Shown: piece after piece, positions 42,074 through 51,443 of the stretch
Layout: each line of letters opens with the position of its first letter
Position numbering within the stretch: the stretch's first letter is position 1
NCBI RefSeq assembly: GCF_900129645.1
Contig: NZ_FSQZ01000001.1
Coordinates: forward strand, 620,001-684,000
Length of the DNA stretch: 64,000 nt
DNA from: Acetomicrobium flavidum
GTDB lineage: Bacteria; Synergistota; Synergistia; Synergistales; Acetomicrobiaceae
Direction of reading: 5' to 3'
The notes under the pieces: generated by a model
Seen by the model: the letters and a program-made list of their open reading frames with translations, nothing else
Told to the model about the DNA's origin: nothing
The model's database searches: none
Position numbers and translations under genes: made by a program

Positions 42074-42715
42074 TTATTCGGGTTTTTTCTGTTTTTTGAT
42101 AATTACTGCTATCTCTTCGCCTCTATCCTCGATACCCTTTAGAGAACCAAGCATTCCCCTAACTGTTCCCGCTATAAAATCCATGACAAATTCGTTCAGG
42201 CCGACTTTTTTATCTCCCATATAAACAAGCACGCGCTCGCCGATCTTCCCCATCCTCTGCAAAATCCATTCAGCCAGAGGTCTTTCTTCCCCGGCTCGGA
42301 AATGAGGCAACTTTGGGAAAAGATCATCGGGACCTTCGTAAATGGCATAAATGCCCTTTATATCATGAGATGGAGGCCTTTGTCCGACCCAGATCTTAGG
42401 AAGCGGCAGAGATTTAGCGCCCTCAACGATGACTAAATCTTTAGTCGGGAAGAACTTCTTTTCTATATCCTGCAAACTGAAGCCATTATCCATGGTTTCA
42501 AGCCTTATTCCATCGGTTCCCCAAAGCAGGGCGTCAATTCCCAATCTCGCGATGGCCCCGCTGTCCGTATCATCGGCAGATAGCACGCTATCATGGCAGT
42601 GTTTGATATAACCAACGTCAAGCCCAAATTCTTCATGCAACATCTCGGCCAATCTTTTACACAATGAAGTCTTGCCGCTATCCTTATAGCCGCAGACGGA
42701 AAGTATGTAAGCCAT
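42074..42715 (-). CDS. mobB: MobB-like molybdopterin-guanine dinucleotide biosynthesis P-loop protein
   Basis: A 213-residue P-loop GTPase of the MobB family, thought to assist MobA in attaching GMP to molybdopterin. Walker A is GYKDSGKTSL (about 7-16); YIKHCHDS and DLVIVEGAKSLPLPKI are typical of the family. A C-terminal extension after about 150 is not in minimal MobB. ATG at 42715 with GGAGGGG and good spacing. No other molybdenum gene is in the window, so the target enzyme is unknown. Confidence 0.85.
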   Translation of the reverse strand: MAYILSVCGYKDSGKTSLCKRLAEMLHEEFGLDVGYIKHCHDSVLSADDTDSGAIARLGIDALLWGTDGIRLETMDNGFSLQDIEKKFFPTKDLVIVEGAKSLPLPKIWVGQRPPSHDIKGIYAIYEGPDDLFPKLPHFRAGEERPLAEWILQRMGKIGERVLVYMGDKKVGLNEFVMDFIAGTVRGMLGSLKGIEDRGEEIAVIIKKQKKPE

Positions 42716-42750
42716 ACAAACACCCCTCCATGCCAAGCTCAAATTTTCCG

Positions 42751-43845
42751 TCAATACTCCCTCTTAGCTCTCCAAATCCTCCTGTAACAATCCAAGAAGA
42801 ATATGAACAGCGATAAAACCATCGGACCCAGGAAGATTCCCAAGAAACCCCACACGTTTATCCCGCCCACGACGCCCAGAAAAACGAGAAGAAAATGCAC
42901 CCTGCTGCCCTCCGATATGAACATGGGACGTATGAGGTTATCGATGGTGCTAACCACCAAAATCGCCCAGGAGAGCAATATTAAGCTTTCCTTCATGTTT
43001 CCCATAAGAAACAAATAAAAGGCCCCTGGGATCAAGACGAAAGGCGTTCCCACAAAGGGAATCATGGCACATATGAAAAGAAACGCCCCCGCCAACATGG
43101 GCGCCGGAAGGCCTACGAACATCCAACCGGCTACGCCCAGGCACGCCTGAATGCCTGCCGTTACCGTGGTGCCTATCACCACGGCCTTCATCATACGCGT
43201 GGCTCCATCGAATAGAGCTACCCTTTCCTCCTTGGGCAAGGGCAGAATATCGTCAAGATATTCTATGACCACATGGCCATCGCGCAGCAGGTAAAAGGTA
43301 GCGACGGAGATGACGAACAGTTGATAAATCATCCTAAAGACATTGCCAAGCAGGCTCCTGGAGAAATCTCCAAGCGAAGAAGCAACGTAGTTAACTGCAC
43401 GGCGGATCATATCTTGCAAGAATTGGGCATCACCTTTAATGCCCAAGTACTGAATTGCATAGTCGGGCAATTTGCCAACCAGGTTTGACCACGCATGGGT
43501 CAAGGCCTGCTGTATGGAATCAAGGTTATCGGAAAGGCTGGCGATGAACCTCAAGCCTTCCCTTGCAAGGGATATGCCGATAAATCCCATGGGAACGCAG
43601 AGCAATAACACAACGCATGCGGTGGTTATGAGGGATGACCAGTTTCTATGCTTTCCCTTGAACAATTTTTCGCATAAAAACTCGTTTAGGGGATAGGAGA
43701 AAAAGGAAAATATGATCGCCCACATGACGGGGCGAACTACAGGCGTTATTATGGAAATGCAGAGCAATGCAAGCAATGTAAAGACAAACAGAAAGGGCAG
43801 ATATCCTCCCTGTGGGGACTTGTCCGCGGATTCCGTCATTTTCAT
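42751..43845 (-). CDS. AI-2E family (TqsA/PerM) membrane transporter
   Basis: A 364-residue permease of the AI-2E family (UPF0118), with about seven or eight hydrophobic spans and the central amphipathic region SIQQALTHAWSNLVGKLPDY. Conserved parts include PLPKEERVALFD and the C-terminal FLGVVGGINVWGFLGIFLGP. Members export varied small molecules or act as Na+/H+ antiporters; the substrate here is unknown. The ATG at 43845 shares one base with the rnr stop (TGATG); ATG at 43839 is also possible. Confidence 0.88.
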   Translation of the reverse strand: MKMTESADKSPQGGYLPFLFVFTLLALLCISIITPVVRPVMWAIIFSFFSYPLNEFLCEKLFKGKHRNWSSLITTACVVLLLCVPMGFIGISLAREGLRFIASLSDNLDSIQQALTHAWSNLVGKLPDYAIQYLGIKGDAQFLQDMIRRAVNYVASSLGDFSRSLLGNVFRMIYQLFVISVATFYLLRDGHVVIEYLDDILPLPKEERVALFDGATRMMKAVVIGTTVTAGIQACLGVAGWMFVGLPAPMLAGAFLFICAMIPFVGTPFVLIPGAFYLFLMGNMKESLILLSWAILVVSTIDNLIRPMFISEGSRVHFLLVFLGVVGGINVWGFLGIFLGPMVLSLFIFFLDCYRRIWRAKREY

Positions 43846-45800
43846 CACTCTCCGTAAAGAAGCAGATGAAAGTATATCTGATTGGAGCTTTTATCTACAC
43901 GCATAAGCTTCACTTTCACCACATCACCCAAGCGCAAGGCTTTTGCCCCGCTGCCTTTAAGGCTTAAGCTGTCCTCATCATAGTAAAATTTGCCATAAGT
44001 ATCCAGATCTTCCAGCGGCACAAACCCTTCGACTGTGTTGGCAAGTTCGACAAATAGCCCCCTTGGCGTAACCCAGGAAATTACTCCTTCGAAAACTTCG
44101 CCGATTTTGTTTGCCATATATTCCACTATCTTAATCTTGATGGAGGTCATCTCGACTTCATCTACCCTCTCTTCCATAGCGCTTGCATATGTCGCGACAG
44201 CAGATAACTCTTGTAAGTCAAACTGGCCCAGCATCTCAGAGTCTTTGGCTATCAAAGCGTGCACCATCCTATGGACGGTCAAATCCGGATACCTCCTTAT
44301 CGGCGATGTAAAGTGCAGGTAATACCGCAACGCCAGCCCAAAATGCCCTAGACATCTTACGTCGTACCTGGCCCTAGGCAGGGAGCGCAAAACTAGACCC
44401 TGAACCAACCTTTTGCAGGGAAGCCCCTCGACCTGTTTCAGCAACCGGTTTATAGCTTTATTCGATTGGCCTATCCTTTTTAGCTCTATCCCCAGAGAGG
44501 AAAGCATGCCCTTCAGCTCCATAAGCTTTTCCCTGGCAGGCTTTTCATGGACCCTATATATGGCCAATGCATCGCTTTTAAATAAATATTCTGCAATCAC
44601 GCTGTTGGCAAGTATCATCAAGTGTTCGACGATCCTGTAGGCAAAGACGCGTTCGATGACCTTCACATCTTTTGGCCTTCCTTCATCGTCAAGTTCGACC
44701 TTTGCCTCGGGGAAATCGAACTCTATCATCCCTGCCCTCTTTCGCTTCTCGTATAATACCCTGGCAACGGCGGCAAGCAGGGCGATGGTATTGTCAAGCT
44801 CTTTTCCAAGGGTCTTTTTATCGTCCAATGCCTCCTGGACTTCATCATAGGTCAACCGCTTTCGGACACGTATAACGCTAGGTGTAATTTCATATTTAAG
44901 TAAGTCTCCCCTGCGATCTAGCGTCATTTTTACCGTGAGACACAACCTATCCTTGCCCTCCACCAGGCTGCACAGGTCCGAGGAAAGTTGATGTGGCAAC
45001 ATGGGAACCGCTCTATCCACAAGGTAAACCGAAAAGCTCCTGTCCCTTGCTTCGATGTCAATTGACCCACCGGGTCTAACGTATTCAGCTACATCGGCGA
45101 TATGCACCATCACGATCCACCCGTCGTCGATTTTCTTGACGGAAAGTGCATCATCGAAGTCTTTGGCATCGGAAGGATCGATGGTGACAGCGATTTCGTC
45201 TCTTAGGTCTTCCCTTTCGTCAAGGGACGCATAAAAAGGTGGCATTTCCTTAACCTTTTCCGCCTCAACGAGGACTTCTTCTGGAAAATCGCAAGAAATT
45301 TTGTATTCCTCCATCAAGGCCAGTATTCTGACCGCCGGGTCGTTCTCGTTGCCCAATACCTTTATCGCCTTGCCCTCGCCAGGAAATGGAAAACGGGGAT
45401 ATTTCTTTATTGAAGCAACGACGACGGTGCCATCATCAAGGTCCGCATCATCGGGTAACAACAGAGTAAAGTTATAACGTCTATTAAGGGGCACCAATGC
45501 TGGGACTCCATTCCCTCGCTTGACCAGTCCTGTTATCTCACTCGTATTTCTCGACAGTACTTTTTTAACCTTGCCATACAGTTTGTTCTTTTGTCTATTC
45601 TTGTAGACAATTGCCTTAACCACGTCACCATGGATGGCATCGCCCATATCCTCTTCAGCCACATAAACATCGGGCAAACCCGCTCTTTTAGGCAATATGA
45701 AACCGAAACCTGCAGGATTGACCTCAAGAGTTCCAACGACGAAGCGGCTTTTAGGCGACCTTCTGCTGCCGGCCTTTTTCGGTCCTCGGGAGTTTTTCAT
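43845..45800 (-). CDS. rnr: ribonuclease R (RNB-family 3'-5' exoribonuclease)
   Basis: A processive hydrolytic exoribonuclease for structured RNA. 651 aa, shorter than the E. coli enzyme. The order is a basic tail, cold-shock-type OB domains (about 20-150), the RNB domain with the metal-binding IDPSDAKDFDDALSV (about 212-226) and the HFTSPIRRYPDLTVHRM block, and an S1 domain at the end (GEVFEGVISWVTPRGLFVEL). The long lysine-rich C-terminal tail of enteric RNase R is missing. The ATG overlaps the larB stop. Confidence 0.95.
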   Translation of the reverse strand: MKNSRGPKKAGSRRSPKSRFVVGTLEVNPAGFGFILPKRAGLPDVYVAEEDMGDAIHGDVVKAIVYKNRQKNKLYGKVKKVLSRNTSEITGLVKRGNGVPALVPLNRRYNFTLLLPDDADLDDGTVVVASIKKYPRFPFPGEGKAIKVLGNENDPAVRILALMEEYKISCDFPEEVLVEAEKVKEMPPFYASLDEREDLRDEIAVTIDPSDAKDFDDALSVKKIDDGWIVMVHIADVAEYVRPGGSIDIEARDRSFSVYLVDRAVPMLPHQLSSDLCSLVEGKDRLCLTVKMTLDRRGDLLKYEITPSVIRVRKRLTYDEVQEALDDKKTLGKELDNTIALLAAVARVLYEKRKRAGMIEFDFPEAKVELDDEGRPKDVKVIERVFAYRIVEHLMILANSVIAEYLFKSDALAIYRVHEKPAREKLMELKGMLSSLGIELKRIGQSNKAINRLLKQVEGLPCKRLVQGLVLRSLPRARYDVRCLGHFGLALRYYLHFTSPIRRYPDLTVHRMVHALIAKDSEMLGQFDLQELSAVATYASAMEERVDEVEMTSIKIKIVEYMANKIGEVFEGVISWVTPRGLFVELANTVEGFVPLEDLDTYGKFYYDEDSLSLKGSGAKALRLGDVVKVKLMRVDKSSNQIYFHLLLYGE

Positions 45801-46543
45801 TTCGTAGCCACTAAAGACGCCGCAAGGCCTGCTCCGACTCCGTTATCGATATTCACCACTACCACCCCTCCGCTGCAGGCGTTTAGCATGGAAAGCAGCG
45901 CAGCAAGGCCACCAAAGCTTGCGCCATAACCCACCGAAGTGGGTACGGCTATCACGATGGATGAAACCAATCCGGCAACCACGCTTGGAAGAGCTCCTTC
46001 CATCCCCGCTGCGACCACTATAGCATCCGCTTTTCTGATCTTCGGTAGCAAGTTAAACAATCGGTGAATGCCGGCCACCCCCACGTCGTAAAACCTTTCG
46101 ACGTGGCATCCGGCGAACTCGGCTACACCTGCGGCTTCCTCTGCAACCGGTTTATCGGAGCTGCCTGCTGCAATGACAGCCACATTGCCCCGCTCCTTGG
46201 GAGGCTCAAAACAACACAACCCCAGTCTTGCATCCTCACGATATTCAAGATCGGGCAAAACGGTTTTTAACAACTCATATTTCTCTTTCGACACGCGACT
46301 AAATATGGCGTTTGAACGATGCTCGGCTATGCTTCGCGCTATCTTTACAAGTTGGTCATCAGACTTGCCTGGGGTATAAATTATCTCGCCAATTCCACGC
46401 CTTAAGGACCGATGCCAATCGAGCTTCACGTCGCCTAAGTCTTCGTAAGGCAGCATTGACATCCTTTCCATGGCCGAGTCCACATCGATCTCGCCCTTTC
46501 TCAACGATTCCAAGAGATGCCGAAGGCTATTTTCTATCTCCAT
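45797..46543 (-). CDS. larB: nickel-pincer cofactor biosynthesis protein LarB
   Basis: A PurE-like carboxylase/hydrolase that converts nicotinic acid adenine dinucleotide into the pyridinium dicarboxylate precursor of the nickel-pincer cofactor. 248 aa. An N-terminal helical part (about 1-70; LLESLRKGEIDVDSAM) precedes the PurE-like core with VIAAGSSDKPVAEEA, FYDVGVAGIHRL, VAAGMEGALPSVVAGL, PTSVGYGASFGGLAALL and VVNIDNGVGAGL. AAGGAG precedes the ATG. larC, larE and larA are not in the window. The gene leads an operon with rnr, the AI-2E permease and mobB. Confidence 0.93.
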   Translation of the reverse strand: MEIENSLRHLLESLRKGEIDVDSAMERMSMLPYEDLGDVKLDWHRSLRRGIGEIIYTPGKSDDQLVKIARSIAEHRSNAIFSRVSKEKYELLKTVLPDLEYREDARLGLCCFEPPKERGNVAVIAAGSSDKPVAEEAAGVAEFAGCHVERFYDVGVAGIHRLFNLLPKIRKADAIVVAAGMEGALPSVVAGLVSSIVIAVPTSVGYGASFGGLAALLSMLNACSGGVVVVNIDNGVGAGLAASLVATK

Positions 46544-46580
46544 TGACTTACTCCTTCTTTTATGTCACGTTTTACCCGTA

Positions 46581-46609
46581 ATTATAGTCTAAAAGAGCTA
46601 TGGCGTGAA
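46581..46609 (-). promoter_or_regulatory. larB promoter overlapping the groEL terminator
   Basis: On the minus strand TTCACG (46604-46609), a 17-base spacer and perfect TATAAT (46581-46586). The -35 element sits in the loop of the groEL terminator and the spacer is the terminator's 3' arm, so termination and initiation signals share the same DNA. Confidence 0.6.
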
Positions 46610-46628
46610 CGCCATAGCTCTTTTAGAC
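46587..46628 (-). terminator. strong terminator after groEL
   Basis: A perfect 19-bp inverted repeat: GTCTAAAAGAGCTATGGCG (46587-46605), a four-base loop, and its complement (46610-46628). It starts 37 bases beyond the groEL stop. The T run of the stem (CTCTTTTAGAC) works in either direction. Confidence 0.85.
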
Positions 46629-46665
46629 TCAGCACTGTCTTAACTGCTAAATTTATCAAGCTAAA

Positions 46666-48318
<1,653 letters not shown>

Positions 48319-48331
48319 TCAGTTAGCCCGG

Positions 48332-48622
48332 TTACTTTGCAACTACAGCTAAAATGTCGCGCTCGCTTAAGATGAGGTACTCCTCATCGTCGACCTTTAC
48401 TTCCGTTCCTGCATATTTGCTGAAAATTACCTTTTCGCCGACCTTTACTTCAAGAGGAAGCCTTTGGCCATTTTCGAGCACCCTACCGCTTCCTACGGCA
48501 ACTACCTCTCCTTCCTGGGGCTTTTCTTTAGCGGTATCCGGTAATACTATTCCGCCCTTTGTCTTTTCTTCTTGATTTAAGACCTTAATGACTACCCGAT
48601 CTCCGAGTGGCTTGAGCTGCAT
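48332..48622 (-). CDS. groES: co-chaperonin GroES
   Basis: A 96-residue heptameric lid for GroEL. The family opening [15 protein letters not shown] and the mobile loop [21 protein letters not shown] are plain. GGGAGGG lies upstream of the ATG. It is first in the groESL operon, 46 bases before groEL, with promoter and CIRCE about 50-120 bases upstream. Confidence 0.99.
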   Translation of the reverse strand: MQLKPLGDRVVIKVLNQEEKTKGGIVLPDTAKEKPQEGEVVAVGSGRVLENGQRLPLEVKVGEKVIFSKYAGTEVKVDDEEYLILSERDILAVVAK

Positions 48623-48672
48623 TTAACATCCCTCCCTACCAGTTATGAACTGAATCGTCTTGACCTTAATTA

Positions 48673-48699
48673 TTAGCACTCAATATTGGTAAGTGCTAA
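48673..48699 (-). promoter_or_regulatory. CIRCE operator (HrcA site) of groESL
   Basis: TTAGCACTC (48673-48681), a nine-base spacer and AAGTGCTAA (48691-48699). One base differs from the CIRCE consensus, where the second arm is GAGTGCTAA. It lies between the predicted promoter and groES, the usual position for HrcA repression of groESL. The hrcA gene is not in the window. Confidence 0.93.
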
Positions 48700-48712
48700 C
48701 AGCGCGATACAT

Positions 48713-48742
48713 ATGTTAAAGTCCTCACCTCGAATATTACAA
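48713..48742 (-). promoter_or_regulatory. predicted groESL promoter
   Basis: TTGTAA (48737-48742), an 18-base spacer and TAACAT (48713-48718) on the minus strand. The -10 match is only four of six. The position just upstream of the CIRCE operator supports it. Confidence 0.45.
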
Positions 48743-48821
48743 GTGGAAATACCACAAGTTATTAGTGATTATTACCAAATAGGCAGGAAAATCTTAATTT
48801 TTCTTTGATTTTCTGGGTTTT

Positions 48822-49817
48822 TTAAGCTAAGGTTTTCGCAGGGTCCGGCATGAAAGACAAGGATGACCTTTCGCCCCTCCTGTAAGCGTTACAGCCGGCA
48901 GCAGCAATCATGGCGGCATTATCGGTGCACAGCTCTTTTGGAGGGATATAGGCACGCCAGGGCTTGGCCTTCACTTTCTCGCGAAGCTGTGAATTGGCCG
49001 CTACCCCGCCGGAAATGGCAACTTTATCTATGCCTGTGATCTTAACCGCAAGATCCACCTTGCGCAGCAATGCCTCGATGGCAGAATGCTGAAAGGAGGC
49101 GCACAGATCCTCGACCCTAACATGGGGGTTTCTTTTTAATGCCCACAGAACGGCGGTCTTTAGACCGCTGAAGCTAAATTCTATGTCGGGGCTATCGGCC
49201 ATGGGAATGGGCAAGGCCACGGCAAAGGGATCTCCCCTTTTGGCCATTTCGTCTATCAAGGGTCCGCCAGGATAGCCCAAGCCCAGCAGGCGCGCGACTT
49301 TATCAAAGGCTTCTCCTACCGCATCGTCCCTCGTAGCACCAAGTAGACTGTAATCGCCGAAGGATTTTACCAAGATCAATTCCGTATGACCACCCGATAT
49401 GATCAGCGTAATGAAGGGCGGAAGCAAGTCCTCATGCGCCAGATAGTTGGCAAATATATGTCCCTCTAGGTGGTTAACGGTCATTAACGGCACTTCCCAA
49501 GCTTGGGCCAGCGCCTTGGCGGCAGTCGTCCCTATCAACAGCGATCCCATGAGGCCCGGGCCATCCGTGACAGCAATGAGATTGATCTCCCTTGAGGGGT
49601 TTTTTATGTGGCATTCATCCAAAAGCTGAGAGAGCAACGGAATGAGATTCTCTAAATGTTTGCGCGATGCAAGCTCTGGAACAACGCCGCCATAAGCCTC
49701 GTGGTCTTTAAGTTGGCTTGCCACCAGGAAGCGAAGCAAATTTCTACTGCCCTCGAGCAACGCAACCGACGTATCGTCACAGCTGGTCTCTATGCCTAAT
49801 GTCAACAACTTCTTCAC
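48822..49817 (-). CDS. tsaD: tRNA N6-threonylcarbamoyladenosine transferase TsaD
   Basis: Transfers threonylcarbamoyl from its AMP adduct to A37 of ANN-decoding tRNAs, with TsaB and TsaE. 331 aa of the ASKHA fold. Motifs: LGIETSCDDTSVAL at the N-terminus, the metal-binding NHLEGHIFANYL, ISGGHTEL, and SGGVAANSQLR. The GTG at 49817 overlaps the upstream stop (GTGA); a TTG three codons later has AGGTGA at better spacing and is a real alternative. Longer upstream extensions fall inside the zinc-ribbon gene. tsaB and tsaE are not in the window. Confidence 0.95.
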   Translation of the reverse strand: MKKLLTLGIETSCDDTSVALLEGSRNLLRFLVASQLKDHEAYGGVVPELASRKHLENLIPLLSQLLDECHIKNPSREINLIAVTDGPGLMGSLLIGTTAAKALAQAWEVPLMTVNHLEGHIFANYLAHEDLLPPFITLIISGGHTELILVKSFGDYSLLGATRDDAVGEAFDKVARLLGLGYPGGPLIDEMAKRGDPFAVALPIPMADSPDIEFSFSGLKTAVLWALKRNPHVRVEDLCASFQHSAIEALLRKVDLAVKITGIDKVAISGGVAANSQLREKVKAKPWRAYIPPKELCTDNAAMIAAAGCNAYRRGERSSLSFMPDPAKTLA

Positions 49818-49990
49818 CTGCCGCAGCCATGGCAAGTAGAGCAACTGCCACCAGCGCAGGCAGATGACCTCTTCTTGGGCATATCCCCCTCCAGGTGAAT
49901 CAATACCTTTCCACCGCAAATTGGACATCTTTGAGCAAAACTGCTGCTTTCAAATATTTTATTACACATAGCACAGCGATATTTATGCAT
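49814..49990 (-). CDS. small zinc-ribbon protein with Cys-rich tail (FmdB-like)
   Basis: A 58-residue protein. The N-terminal zinc ribbon has C6-x2-C9 and C22-x2-C25 in a setting like FmdB-type regulators (MHKYRCAMCNKIFES). A second cysteine group follows in the tail at about 45, 50, 53 and 56 (CAGGSCSTCHGCGR), which could bind another metal. GGAAGGTG precedes the ATG at 49990. Its stop overlaps the tsaD start, implying coupled translation. Function unknown. Confidence 0.75.
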   Translation of the reverse strand: MHKYRCAMCNKIFESSSFAQRCPICGGKVLIHLEGDMPKKRSSACAGGSCSTCHGCGR

Positions 49991-50006
49991 CAGGATCACC
50001 TTCCAG

Positions 50007-50561
50007 TTAATTTTCCCTTTTTATCTTCTTGACGTCGATCTCTATCCGATCGCTTTCGTAAGTTATATTATATACCCCATCCTTCGCCTTAGGAACCGCA
50101 AAGGCCAGGCTATCTACCGTATTGGGAGACAAAGAACCCGTTGAAATTCGAATCAACTTGGTCAATATATCCTCTTCGGTCAAGTTTTTCCCGTTCACTA
50201 CGATCTTAAATGGGTCGAAATCCCAGGGCTTATATGCCTCATATCGCAATACGAATAAGTCTTTGCCGCGAATTTGAGGATCTCCAAAATGGCCCAGATG
50301 CCATTTTAGCCAGTCGGGCGTCATGCCGGACGTCCTTGCCGCCCGAAGCAATGAATCATCTACGAAAAGAAAGTCCAACCTAGCCCTGGCCCCCAATATC
50401 AAATCTCCAAGCTTCTGGCCCTCAAGGTACATAGTGGTAGTACGTTCCTTGATCAAATCTTCCAACTCGTCTCCGAAAGCTTTATCCGCAAGAAAGAAAA
50501 ATGCTGCCACGGAGACGATCAGCGACACGCTAAGGGCAATATTTAAGAAGCGTCTTTTCAA
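50007..50561 (-). CDS. exported or membrane-anchored protein of unknown function
   Basis: 184 aa. An N-terminal signal or anchor (about 1-29: MKRRF then the hydrophobic LNIALSVSLIVSVAAFFFLA) is followed by a mixed soluble domain with no family I recognise. The C-terminus is beta-rich and ends in a basic tail (IDVKKIKREN). The TTG start overlaps the hslO stop by four bases with GAGGAA just upstream. It belongs to the murJ-hslO-tsaD run and probably acts on the outer face of the inner membrane. Confidence 0.7.
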   Translation of the reverse strand: MKRRFLNIALSVSLIVSVAAFFFLADKAFGDELEDLIKERTTTMYLEGQKLGDLILGARARLDFLFVDDSLLRAARTSGMTPDWLKWHLGHFGDPQIRGKDLFVLRYEAYKPWDFDPFKIVVNGKNLTEEDILTKLIRISTGSLSPNTVDSLAFAVPKAKDGVYNITYESDRIEIDVKKIKREN

Positions 50562-51442
50562 TCTTCCTCACCGCCCTTAAGCCCCTTAATTTCCTGGGCA
50601 GTAAAAGTGTAGACCTTGTTGCAGAAGTGACACCTCACCTCCAAGACCTCCTCTTCGCTTGATTCCTGCATCGAAAGCAACAAGGCCTTGGCAAGCTCCC
50701 TCGAGCACCTGCAACCGAACTCAAATGAGACGCTTCCCAGCCATTTCTTATCGACGCCCTCAAAGATCGTCTCAAGCATCTCCTTGGGAGATGAAGCACG
50801 TTCCGCCAAACTGCTTATGGAGCTATATTTCCTTAAAAGCTCCTCCAATCTTTCGACAAAGGACTCTTCAGCGCCGGGCAAAAGCTGTACCATTATGCCC
50901 CCAGCGGATATAACTCCCAAGGACGGCTTTTGAAGGACTCCAAGAGCTACAGCCGTGGGAATTTGCTCTGATTTAGAGTAATAATACGCTATATCCTCGG
51001 CAATCTCGCCCGATACCAAGGGAATCTTCGAAATTACCGGCTCCCTTAGGCCCAAATCCTTGATGACGGTCAAATAGCCGTTTCTGCCCACGCCGGCACT
51101 GACATCCCATTTGCTCGCCTCAGACAAGGGCAGCTCTACCTGGGGGTTTTCCACGTAGCCTCTTACCTTACCCAGGCCCTCGGCATCGGCCACAACCCTG
51201 CCAAGTGGTCCACCTGCATCAATTATTAACGTCACACGGGCCCTCTCGATCTTTTGGTCTGCTGCCATCATCATCGATGCCATAATGAGCCTTCCAAGTG
51301 CCGCTGTAGCCAAAAAGGACAGACCGTGCATCTGCCTGAGCAACCTGACCAATCCTGTCGCTTCGATGGCCATGGCCCTGGCACTGCCATTGCCCAGCAA
51401 ACATTTATATACAGTTGCTTTTGCCTCTCTGTCTTCTGACAT
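50558..51442 (-). CDS. hslO: redox-regulated holdase chaperone Hsp33
   Basis: A cytoplasmic chaperone switched on by oxidation and unfolding of its zinc site. 294 aa. The C-terminal zinc ligands are C-x-C in FGCRCSREL and C-x2-C in RCHFCNKVY, in the family's order and spacing. The N-terminal core shows GPLGRVVADAEGLGKVRGYVENP and the GGIMVQLLPGA block. It follows murJ directly. Confidence 0.95.
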   Translation of the reverse strand: MSEDREAKATVYKCLLGNGSARAMAIEATGLVRLLRQMHGLSFLATAALGRLIMASMMMAADQKIERARVTLIIDAGGPLGRVVADAEGLGKVRGYVENPQVELPLSEASKWDVSAGVGRNGYLTVIKDLGLREPVISKIPLVSGEIAEDIAYYYSKSEQIPTAVALGVLQKPSLGVISAGGIMVQLLPGAEESFVERLEELLRKYSSISSLAERASSPKEMLETIFEGVDKKWLGSVSFEFGCRCSRELAKALLLSMQESSEEEVLEVRCHFCNKVYTFTAQEIKGLKGGEED

Positions 51443-51443
51443 A

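Noticed and set aside
42074-46543. Molybdenum or nickel cofactor operon from mobB and larB
   Set aside because: The two genes share an operon with rnr and a permease, but no other cofactor genes are present, so a dedicated pathway operon is not supported.
46587-46628. The perfect 19-bp inverted repeat as the end of a mobile element
   Set aside because: It is a single hairpin with a four-base loop just after groEL, with no transposase or target duplication nearby; a terminator explains it.
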